Shown here piece by piece: positions 25,568 to 32,960 of a stretch of DNA of 64,000 bases. This stretch comes from an uncultured Roseiflexaceae bacterium. Lineage in GTDB: Bacteria; Chloroflexota; Chloroflexia; Chloroflexales; Roseiflexaceae. The stretch is from NCBI GenBank assembly GCA_937988885.1, contig CALKHR010000163.1, forward strand, positions 1 to 64,000, written 5' to 3'. Each line of letters begins with the position of its first letter. Positions within the stretch are counted from its first letter, which is position 1. The notes beneath the pieces are model-generated. The model saw nothing but the letters and a program-made list of their open reading frames with translations. It made no database searches and was not told the DNA's origin. The translations under genes were made by a program, and so were the position numbers.

Positions 25568-25951
25568 ATGACCACAACAATTGCCGCATACATCTTCGCT
25601 GCGTTGACGAGTATCACCATCCTGTTTCAGCTTGGCCTTGCCTTAGGCCTGCCGTGGGGGCATCTCGCTTGGGGTGGCAAATACCCGAGTGTGCTGCCAC
25701 AGAGCATGCGCTACGCCAGTCTCTTCGCTATTCTGCTGCTGGTGCTGTTTTGCTCGATCGTTTGGGCGCGCGCTGGCCTGATCTTACCGCAGTGGCACTC
25801 CTTCTCGCGGGTGGCGATCTGGTTTGTGGTGGCCTACAGTGCGCTCGGCTGTCTGGGCAACGCCGCCACCCCGAGCCGCTGGGAACGGCTGATCTGGCTG
25901 CCCATCACCATCGTGCTGCTGATCACCAGTGTGCTGATAGCGCTGAGCTAA
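25568..25951 (+). CDS. four-helix integral membrane protein, unknown function
   Basis: A 127-residue hydrophobic protein with four probable membrane helices (about 5-25, 48-70, 80-98 and 108-126) and short loops. The pattern is common in Chloroflexota and Actinobacteria as an uncharacterised small membrane protein. No good ribosome site precedes the ATG. It is convergent with the AAA/winged-helix gene, 42 bp away. Confidence 0.75.
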   Translation: MTTTIAAYIFAALTSITILFQLGLALGLPWGHLAWGGKYPSVLPQSMRYASLFAILLLVLFCSIVWARAGLILPQWHSFSRVAIWFVVAYSALGCLGNAATPSRWERLIWLPITIVLLITSVLIALS

Positions 25952-25993
25952 CCCATCTCTCCAACGCGGTATTTGATGAAGTGGACGAGATCG

Positions 25994-27412
25994 CTAGGAG
26001 TTTTTGCGGCGCACATGGACGAGCTGGTAGCCCAATGTTCGTGAGCCGTAAATGTAGTTGGGGGAGCTGGAGAAGTTGCCGGAAGTTGAGCTATCCGGCT
26101 CAAGTAATTTGCGCAAACGTCCCATCAGCCGATGCAGACTATCGTTCAGATCGGCGCGTTGACTGCGCTCCTGATCGGAGAGATGGCTGTAGACGTAGTT
26201 CACTAACTCATCGTGAGGCACAAGCCGTGGCTGCTGCTCCCACAGGTAAAACAGGCAGCGGCGCAACAGCTTGCTCGGCTGTTTGAGGCGGTTCTCCCCA
26301 ATAAAAATGGTGCCATCCTGATCGATAAACAGCAACTCTCGCCCATTGCTCGACTCGGGCTTGGCCGCTTCCTGCGTGCTGTGCGTGTTGAGCACCGCCT
26401 GGACGGTATGCGGCTGGATCGGTTGGTGTGGGTCCTCGGCGTGCAGACAATGCTGCTCGAAGATCTGGCGGCCAAGCTCGATCAGGCGGCGAGGCGATTG
26501 TTGCGCCGCCTCGACGAGTCGCCGATCGATATCGGGGAGTTCCGCGCTGCAGAGTGTCTGGAAGCGCTCGACGCGCCCGCGCTGACCCGTATCGCTGACC
26601 TGACTGTAGATCGTCAGGCGATTGGCGAGGAAATGCAGCAGCTGATCATCATTCCACGATAGCGAGTAATGGCGGATCTTATCGAGCCGGAATTGAGAGC
26701 CGATCAGCTCTGCGCTGCTTTGCGGCAGGAAGAATTTGAAGGTGACATTGGGTGTGAACAGCAACGCCGTCGAGCCGAGCAGCGGTCGCAGCAGCTTCAT
26801 CACCACTTCGGGATCATTCGCCGAATCCGCCCATTCATCGAGGCCATCGAGCAGAAAGTAGACACCGCGAAATTGAGCGGCCTGGGCGATCCGCGCAAGC
26901 TGTTCGAGCGCGGCGCGTGTGCCAACACGACTGGGGCGCGCTCGTGTCGCACGCTGCGTGCGCGAGGGCTGTGGCGTGAACTGGGCGAACAACTCCTGAT
27001 ACTCGGCGTATTCCGCTTGGTGCTGCCGAAACTCCTGCTCTAACTCCTCGGCGGCGGTCAGTTGTTCGTGGAGCTCAAGCAGGAAGGCGCGCCGAAGTAC
27101 CTCGATATAATCCTGAATAGTCAGTTGATCGACGCCGCGCTCCAACAGCAGGTCGAAATCGATAAACGTGACCACCAAGTACGGATGCAGTTGGCTGCGG
27201 GCGATACGCTCCACCTCCATGCGATGGCTGGTTTTGCCGTGCCCGGGCGGCGCAAACAAAATGGCCGAGTGCGGGTTTGCGAGGTGGGGGAATACATCGG
27301 TGGGAACGAACAGTGCAGGAAGCCAATCGGCCTCACTTTCAGCCGACGATGTCTCAAATGGATCTGCGCGAAATCCTTGTGCTTCGATGTACTGTGCGAG
27401 TTTGATTGGCAT
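25994..27412 (-). CDS. AAA/STAND ATPase with C-terminal winged helix
   Basis: A 472-residue protein. Residues 1-60 resemble the lead-in of ORC/Cdc6-like ATPases (FRADPFE). Walker A is FAPPGHGKT near 80 and Walker B is YFLLDGLDEWA near 195. The C-terminal 100 residues form an OmpR-type winged helix: LLRRCLFYLWEQ, a recognition helix around LNDSLHRLMGRLRKLLEP, and the wing YIYGSRTLGYQLV. The ATPase-then-DNA-binding order is the reverse of SARP proteins. It may be an ATP-driven transcription switch or a replication-initiator-like protein; no target is visible. Confidence 0.82.
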   Translation of the reverse strand: MPIKLAQYIEAQGFRADPFETSSAESEADWLPALFVPTDVFPHLANPHSAILFAPPGHGKTSHRMEVERIARSQLHPYLVVTFIDFDLLLERGVDQLTIQDYIEVLRRAFLLELHEQLTAAEELEQEFRQHQAEYAEYQELFAQFTPQPSRTQRATRARPSRVGTRAALEQLARIAQAAQFRGVYFLLDGLDEWADSANDPEVVMKLLRPLLGSTALLFTPNVTFKFFLPQSSAELIGSQFRLDKIRHYSLSWNDDQLLHFLANRLTIYSQVSDTGQRGRVERFQTLCSAELPDIDRRLVEAAQQSPRRLIELGRQIFEQHCLHAEDPHQPIQPHTVQAVLNTHSTQEAAKPESSNGRELLFIDQDGTIFIGENRLKQPSKLLRRCLFYLWEQQPRLVPHDELVNYVYSHLSDQERSQRADLNDSLHRLMGRLRKLLEPDSSTSGNFSSSPNYIYGSRTLGYQLVHVRRKNS

Positions 27413-27635
27413 CGTTTCGTTTGCGTATGGATGAACCGATGTATTGGACCAAAAAGAATTAGCAAAGAGGTGTAAAAAGACGATGATAGTATTTTTAGTA
27501 TATCAATAAGCACGATGGTACGTCAATATGTCGAAGTTAATACATATAAACTATCTACGCAATTGGAAGTACTAGTAACGATAGCAAAAGCTGTTCAAAA
27601 GAACGGAGAGCTACATCAACCCAAAAGACAGTTGC

Positions 27636-27665
27636 AGGGCGCGGTAGCATCGATAACCGCGCCCT
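27636..27665 (-). terminator. strong hairpin after the M20 peptidase gene
   Basis: A perfect 10-bp GC-rich stem (27636-27645 with 27656-27665) closes a 10-nt loop, 10 bp beyond the stop codon of the leftward peptidase gene. The following sequence has only a short T run (CTTTTGG) about 13 nt further on, so it is a probable but not classical terminator. Confidence 0.5.
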
Positions 27666-27674
27666 CTGTGTGAC

Positions 27675-29084
27675 TTAGTCGTGTTCTGCTTCGAGCAGGT
27701 GCGCAGGAGTGCCAAGCGGTCGTCGCAGATCGTCGGGCAGCGGCGAGCGATAGGTCACGTTGGCGGTGCGTCGCTCGAAATCGGCGCGGGCGCTGCTGCG
27801 CAGTTCGGCATCGCTCAGCACATCGAGGCCGACGCGAGCGAGCACTTTGGCCGCGTGGATCGCGCCCTTCACACCGATACTGGTGCCGTGCGAGGCGGTC
27901 GCCGCCCACGTGTGCATCTGTACGCCACGGGGCACGGTGGGCAGGCCACAGCCCATCGTCGGTGTGAGGTAGCTCACATCACCCACATCGCTGGATGCAC
28001 CGATCACCATGCTGTCGCTGGGCAACGGGCTCACGCTGGTATCAAAACCTGTTGTCGGTAGTCCGGCGTTACGTTGGAGTTCGATGGCGAAGGCGTATTC
28101 TTCGTCGGTGAAATGGGGGGCGCCGACCTGTTCGAGATGCTGCTGCATGCGCTGCGCGAGCGGCGTGTTGGGCAGCAGGTCGTACGCGCCTGTGAACACG
28201 AGCGTCTTGCTGGTGGTCTGCGTGGCGAGCGCCGCGCCCTCGGCGATCTGCTTGAGCCAGTCGGTCATCTCCTCCACGCGGCTGCGCTCGCTATCGCGCA
28301 CAATCACAGTGAGTTGAGCGTAATCGGGCACCACATTAGGCGCTTCGCCCGCGCGGTTGAGCGTGTAGTGAATGCGGGCGGTGGGCTGAACATGCTCGCG
28401 CATCAGGTTAAGGCCGTGGATGAACAGTTCCGCTGCGTGGGCCGCGCTGCGCCCCAGCCAGGGCGCCGCGCCTGCGTGGGCGGTGCGCCCGAAGAACTCG
28501 ACGCGCACCTGGTTGAGCGCCAGCAAGCGCATGTTCATCACCATTGAGTTATCGCCCGGGTGCCAGTGCAATGCGGCGTCGAGATCGTTGAACAGGCCCT
28601 CGCGGGCCATGTACGTCTTCGCGCCCTCGGCCTCCTCGGCGGCACAGCCGTAGACGCGAATGGTGCCGGGGAGTTGCTTCTTGGCCAGCAGCGACTTCAG
28701 CGCGCCCGCCGCCCCGACGATCGCGGCACCGAACAGATTGTGGCCGCAGCCGTGCCCGCTGGTTTTGCCATCGGCGCGGGGCGCTTGGTAGGGCACCGCC
28801 GCGTTGCCCAAGCCGGGCAGCGCATCGTACTCGGCTAACAGCCCAACTTTCGGCCCGCCGCTGCCCCATTCGGCGATAAAGGCGGTGGCCACGCCAGCCG
28901 TGCGGCGGCTCGTGATGGTGAAGCCGAGTTCCTCCAGAGCACCGATCACCGCCTTCTCGGATTCCACCTCGTGAAGTGAGACTTCGGCAAGCTCCCACAG
29001 TTCGTTGGCGAGTCCCTCGATCAGCGGCGCATAACTATCGACGGCCTGGTCGACTGCACGATACAGGTCGGTTGAGGTATCCAT
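27675..29084 (-). CDS. M20 family metallo-amidohydrolase (AbgB-like)
   Basis: A 469-residue enzyme of the M20D/amidohydrolase group. Metal and catalytic signs are LLAEYDALPGLG (metal Asp), the HGCGHN metal-binding motif after GKTSGHGCG, EEAEG with catalytic/metal Glu pair, and HWHPGD. The dimerisation (lid) domain sits in the middle, near RVEFFGRTAHAG. Length and motif order match p-aminobenzoyl-glutamate hydrolase subunit B, which removes glutamate from folate breakdown products. Other amide substrates (indole-acetyl or acyl amino acids) are possible. It stands alone, divergent from the sugar-isomerase gene. Confidence 0.9.
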   Translation of the reverse strand: MDTSTDLYRAVDQAVDSYAPLIEGLANELWELAEVSLHEVESEKAVIGALEELGFTITSRRTAGVATAFIAEWGSGGPKVGLLAEYDALPGLGNAAVPYQAPRADGKTSGHGCGHNLFGAAIVGAAGALKSLLAKKQLPGTIRVYGCAAEEAEGAKTYMAREGLFNDLDAALHWHPGDNSMVMNMRLLALNQVRVEFFGRTAHAGAAPWLGRSAAHAAELFIHGLNLMREHVQPTARIHYTLNRAGEAPNVVPDYAQLTVIVRDSERSRVEEMTDWLKQIAEGAALATQTTSKTLVFTGAYDLLPNTPLAQRMQQHLEQVGAPHFTDEEYAFAIELQRNAGLPTTGFDTSVSPLPSDSMVIGASSDVGDVSYLTPTMGCGLPTVPRGVQMHTWAATASHGTSIGVKGAIHAAKVLARVGLDVLSDAELRSSARADFERRTANVTYRSPLPDDLRRPLGTPAHLLEAEHD

Positions 29085-29256
29085 CGTGCCTCCCTCAATT
29101 TCAGCGGATGATCTGCGGTACTATGATAGATACAAACCGTCGATTCGGCAATGGCGGCTTGTGAGATTACATCCACAGATGACACAGATTGATAATTTGG
29201 AAAGCTGTCAATCAGAAAACGCACTTCTCGTCACGTATAGAGGCGACGAGTGCGGG

Positions 29257-29262
29257 TATAAT
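29257..29262 (+). promoter_or_regulatory. -10 box of the sugar isomerase/aldo-keto reductase operon
   Basis: A perfect TATAAT 69 bp before the ATG at 29331. An imperfect inverted repeat (29220-29232 with 29245-29254) immediately precedes it and could be an operator or hairpin. Confidence 0.6.
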
Positions 29263-29330
29263 ACGCGCACCAGCATCGCGGCCCTCGTTCCTTCGGTTGT
29301 TTTGCCTAGCAGCCACTATCAGGAGACACT

Positions 29331-30092
29331 ATGCGCCGATTTGCGATCTCATCGTGGAGTGTCGATGGCCTTTTGCAATCGGGTTTGCCCCTGCTGGAGC
29401 TACCCGCCTTGATGGCGGAGCAGCAGATTCGCATGCTCGAAGTCTGTCACTTCCACTTCCCCTCCACCTCGCCCGAATACGTGCAACAGTTCCGCAACGC
29501 CTTGCAGCAGGCCGATATAGAGCTCTACAGTGTGCTGATCGATACCGGCGATATCGTTAGCCCCAATCCCGCGCGGCGCGCCGCCGATCTCGAAACGATC
29601 CACCAATGGATTGGCATCGCAGCCGCCCTCGGCGCTCGGGTAGTGCGCATCTCGGCGGGCCAGCAGCCACCCACGCCCGAACTGCTGCGCCAGAGCGCCG
29701 AGCATTTGTCGCACTTCGCTGCAGTCGCCGCCGAGCAGAACGTGGGCGTGATCACCGAAAATTGGCAGCGCACCAGCCAAGAGGCCGCCGACCTGCTCTC
29801 GATCTTGCAGCAGTGCGAGGGGAAAGTTGGCCTGTGCGCCGATACTGGCAACGCCGAGGCCACCGCCGATAAATACGCTACGCTCGCCGCGCTGCTGCCG
29901 CACGCCACATCGATACACTTCAAAGCGCAATACGCGCCGGATGGGAGCTTGCAGCCCGACGATACGCAACGCTGTATGGCGCTGATCGAACAGGCCGATT
30001 TCGACGGCGTGATCAGCCTGATCTATGCTGGCAAGCGGCACGAATGGCGGGAGATCGCACGGCTGCGCGATGCACTTACGCCGTTGCTCTAG
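29331..30092 (+). CDS. sugar phosphate isomerase/epimerase-like TIM barrel protein
   Basis: A 253-residue xylose-isomerase-like barrel (AP endonuclease family 2 fold). It starts RRFAISSWSVDG and carries the strands LEVCHFHF, VRISAG, GVITEN and LCADTGN, ending with SIHFKAQ and VISLIYAG, with the metal ligands Glu, Asp and His at strand ends. Such proteins isomerise or epimerise sugars or inositol derivatives. CAGGAGA lies 6 nt before the ATG. The aldo/keto reductase follows after 28 bp, so the two form an operon for carbohydrate conversion. Exact substrate unknown. Confidence 0.82.
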   Translation: MRRFAISSWSVDGLLQSGLPLLELPALMAEQQIRMLEVCHFHFPSTSPEYVQQFRNALQQADIELYSVLIDTGDIVSPNPARRAADLETIHQWIGIAAALGARVVRISAGQQPPTPELLRQSAEHLSHFAAVAAEQNVGVITENWQRTSQEAADLLSILQQCEGKVGLCADTGNAEATADKYATLAALLPHATSIHFKAQYAPDGSLQPDDTQRCMALIEQADFDGVISLIYAGKRHEWREIARLRDALTPLL

Positions 30093-30120
30093 CTCCTGTG
30101 CCGACTTCCAAGGAGGAATT

Positions 30121-31056
30121 ATGCAATACACGACGCTGGGGCGAACTGGCCTACGAGTCAGTGTGATGGGCTTAGGCGCTGGCGGACACAGCCGTTTGGG
30201 TCAGCAGACCGGCGCGACCGAACAGCAATCGATTGCGGTGGTGCAGCGCGCCGTCGAGCTTGGCGTCAACTGCATCGATACCGCTGAGGCATACGGCACG
30301 GAACGGATCGTTGGCGCGGCGCTGCAGGGCATGAAGCGCCAGGACCTCGTGTTATCCACCAAAAAGTCGATGATGCGAGAGAATCAACTGATCCGTGCCG
30401 AGGATCTGATCGCAGGGCTGGAGCGCAGCCTGACCAACTTGCAGACCGACTACATCGATATCTACCATCTGCACGCTGTGCGCGCGGAGCACTACGATTA
30501 CGCCGTGGCCGAACTGGTGCCCGCGTTGGAGCGCCTGCGGGAACAGGGCAAAATCCGCTTCCTCGGCATCACCGAGGCGTTCGGCGTCGATACTGGCCAC
30601 GAGATGTTGATGCGCGCCGTGCACGATCCGTTTTGGGATGTGATGATGGTCGGCTTCAATATCTTGAACCAATCCGCCCGCGAGCGCGTGCTGGTTCATA
30701 CCATTCGTCAGCAGATCGGCGTGATGTGTATGTTCGCGGTGCGTGACGCGCTCAGCCGCCATGAGAAGCTTCAGGAGATCGTGGGCGATCTGGTGAAGCA
30801 GGGCCGCATCAAGCGCTCGGCCATCGATCCGCAGAACCCGCTTGGCTTCCTCTACCAGTTTGCCGAAAGCATCCCCGATGCGGCGTATCGCTTCTGCCGA
30901 GCCGAGCCGGGCATGCACGTGATCCTGAGCGGCACGGGCAACTTGGATCACTTAGAGGAGAACATCGCATCGATCCTGCGTCCGCCGCTCCCCAACGATG
31001 TGCGCGAGCATCTCATCACCCTGTTTGAGGGGATCGATAGTGTCTCGGGACAGTGA
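30121..31056 (+). CDS. aldo/keto reductase family oxidoreductase
   Basis: A 311-residue (beta/alpha)8 protein: QYTTLGRTGLRVSVMGLGAGG at the start, the catalytic D-Y pair in NCIDTAEAYG, the Lys in LSTKKS, and the His in IDIYHLHAV. The C-terminal NADPH-binding part is shorter and less typical (VILSGTGNLDHLEENI). It reduces sugars or aldehydes with NADPH. The start is fixed by AAGGAGGAA directly upstream. It follows the TIM-barrel isomerase by 28 bp. Confidence 0.9.
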   Translation: MQYTTLGRTGLRVSVMGLGAGGHSRLGQQTGATEQQSIAVVQRAVELGVNCIDTAEAYGTERIVGAALQGMKRQDLVLSTKKSMMRENQLIRAEDLIAGLERSLTNLQTDYIDIYHLHAVRAEHYDYAVAELVPALERLREQGKIRFLGITEAFGVDTGHEMLMRAVHDPFWDVMMVGFNILNQSARERVLVHTIRQQIGVMCMFAVRDALSRHEKLQEIVGDLVKQGRIKRSAIDPQNPLGFLYQFAESIPDAAYRFCRAEPGMHVILSGTGNLDHLEENIASILRPPLPNDVREHLITLFEGIDSVSGQ

Positions 31057-31084
31057 GGCCAACCGCGTGCCGAGCGGTTCTGCG

Positions 31085-31136
31085 CGGCGTAGGCTAAAAC
31101 AGCTTTTCATAACAACTGTCCGACCGGATTGAGTAT
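31085..31136 (-). repeat. half copy of the MITE-like repeat (f)
   Basis: The reverse strand here matches the outer left arm of copies a, b and d: a CAATCCG-type end, a GGACAG block and the GTTTTAGCCT block. The hairpin core and right arm are missing. It marks a decayed or solo end of the element in the gap after the aldo/keto reductase gene. Confidence 0.6.
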
Positions 31137-31172
31137 CATCCGATTGAGCACCATCTCTACAGCAAACCAAAA

Positions 31173-31205
31173 GCGGGGCAATGAGCGCACAGCCCATCGC
31201 CCCGC
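31173..31205 (+). terminator. GC-rich hairpin between convergent genes
   Basis: A 7-bp perfect stem (31173-31179 with 31199-31205) extended by weaker pairs, lying between the aldo/keto reductase and the convergent RsbW-like gene. It lacks a T tract, so termination is only probable. Confidence 0.4.
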
Positions 31206-31229
31206 CTTCATCATTCCGCTCTAGTGAGT

Positions 31230-31682
31230 TCAACGGCGCCCCTTACGTTTTGTTCCGTGGGTGGCGGGCTTGCGCTGACCACGATACTTCACCATCGTCA
31301 ACACCGTCTCACCAGTGGCCGAACGATTAAAACTCACAGTATCCATCGCCTGCTGCATCAAATAGATACCATACCCACTATCTATATGCTGATTGACCGT
31401 CGGTGGCTGATACTCATCCAGACTGAACGGTTTCCCACCATTGCGGATAGTCAGCTTCAGTTCGCCATCATTGGCGGCGACAGCTAAGGCGATCGGCTGA
31501 TCGAATCGGCCTTCGTAGGCGTGCTCGATAATGTTGGCACATGCCTCCATCGTCGCCAGTTGAACATCAGCGAGATCCTCTTCGGTCAAATTAGCTTGTT
31601 GAGCTGGCTCGATCAGCCAGTGGCGCACCTCCTTAAGTTTAGCGGGGTGGCTAGGAATTGTGAGAAGTGCCTCGAAAATCAT
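31230..31682 (-). CDS. RsbW-like serine kinase/anti-sigma ATPase
   Basis: A 150-residue GHKL (HATPase_c) protein. The N box EACANIIEHAYE (about 50-61), G1 box RNGGKPF and G2 box SGYGIYLMQQAMD are intact. Proteins of this size act as anti-sigma factors or switch kinases that phosphorylate an anti-sigma antagonist and bind a sigma factor. No STAS antagonist or sigma gene is adjacent. The basic C-terminal tail (RKPATHGTKRKGRR) is unusual and may bind nucleic acid or be disordered. Confidence 0.88.
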   Translation of the reverse strand: MIFEALLTIPSHPAKLKEVRHWLIEPAQQANLTEEDLADVQLATMEACANIIEHAYEGRFDQPIALAVAANDGELKLTIRNGGKPFSLDEYQPPTVNQHIDSGYGIYLMQQAMDTVSFNRSATGETVLTMVKYRGQRKPATHGTKRKGRR

Positions 31683-31746
31683 GATTGTGTTACTAGTGCA
31701 GCCGCACAGTACGGTCTACAATGGCCAACGAATACAAAGAAAACCG

Positions 31747-32757
31747 TTAGCTGAATCCATAAGGGTTCGCCTGTTGCCAGCGCCAGGTATCGGCACACAT
31801 GGTGTCGAGATCGCGCTCGGCGACCCAGCCAAGCTCGCGGTTGGCGAGGGTCGGGTCGGCATAACTTTCGGCGCTGTCGCCGGGCCGACGCCCAACAATC
31901 TGGTAGGGCAACTTCTTGCCGCACGCGCGCTCGAACGCTGCAATCACTTCGAGTACGCTGTAGCCGCGCCCAGTACCCAAATTGTACGTGACTACACCCG
32001 GCTTCGTTGCCAGTTTATCGAGCGCCCGCAGGTGTCCAATCGCCAAATCAACGACATGGATGTAATCGCGCACCCCGGTGCCATCCGGCGTAGGGTAATC
32101 GTTGCCGAAGACTTTGATCATCGGCAGACGACCGCTCGCCACCTGTGCCACGAACGGCAGCAGATTATTCGGCACACCGTTGGGATCTTCACCGATCAGC
32201 CCGCTTGGATGCGCGCCGACCGGGTTGAAATAGCGTAGGATCGCAATCTGCCAGGCCGGGTCCGAAACCGCGAGATCCCGCAGGATCGTCTCGATCATCA
32301 CCTTGGTCTGCCCATACGGGTTGATCGCTCCGATCGGTGCATCTTCGCGAAGCGGCATTTTATCGGAGAGGCCATAGACGGTTGCCGACGAACTGAACAC
32401 CAACGTACGCACATTGTGGGCTGCCATCACCTCACAGAGTATCAGCGTTCCTGTAATGTTGTTGTGATAGTAATGCAGCGGCTTTGCCACTGATTCACCC
32501 ACGGCTTTGAGGCTCGCGAAATGAATCACGGCATCCACCGGAGTTTGACTGAATACCTGATCGAGCCCGCTACGGTCGAGCAGATCGATCTGGTGGAAAA
32601 TCACGGGCTTATTGGTAAGAGTTTCCACTCGTCGAAGCGATTCTCTTTTGCTATTGCTCAGATTATCGACTACCGTCACCTCATGCCCGGCGTTAAGCAA
32701 CTCCACGCATGTATGACTGCCAATATAGCCTGCGCCTCCGGTCACTAAAATATGCAT
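31747..32757 (-). CDS. galE: UDP-glucose 4-epimerase
   Basis: A 336-residue short-chain dehydrogenase-fold epimerase that interconverts UDP-glucose and UDP-galactose with bound NAD. It opens with MHILVTGGAGYIGSHTC (GxxGxxG) and has the catalytic Ser-x-Tyr-x-Lys arrangement as S...GLSD and NPYGQTK. The ADNPKDLVPN-like loop reads GEDPNGVPNNLLPF. AAAGGAAC 4 nt before the ATG at 32757 fixes the start. An extended -10 (TGGTATCAT, reverse strand, 32921-32929) lies 165 bp upstream. It provides galactose units for surface polysaccharides. Confidence 0.96.
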   Translation of the reverse strand: MHILVTGGAGYIGSHTCVELLNAGHEVTVVDNLSNSKRESLRRVETLTNKPVIFHQIDLLDRSGLDQVFSQTPVDAVIHFASLKAVGESVAKPLHYYHNNITGTLILCEVMAAHNVRTLVFSSSATVYGLSDKMPLREDAPIGAINPYGQTKVMIETILRDLAVSDPAWQIAILRYFNPVGAHPSGLIGEDPNGVPNNLLPFVAQVASGRLPMIKVFGNDYPTPDGTGVRDYIHVVDLAIGHLRALDKLATKPGVVTYNLGTGRGYSVLEVIAAFERACGKKLPYQIVGRRPGDSAESYADPTLANRELGWVAERDLDTMCADTWRWQQANPYGFS

Positions 32758-32960
32758 CGAGTGTTCCTTTCTGCACTGTTCGCTGTCGTTCGCGTGGCGT
32801 CTGTCCTCGTGAGAATGTACGACACGCACGTATAATCGACTGGCATCACTGCGTCGATAGATTGACGAGGAAAACAGGCTCGCCGTTGCGTTCTTTGGAC
32901 ATAGCGTAACGGTGTTCGCTATGATACCATATTTTGTAGCGGGCGCGCCCGTTTTGAGCC

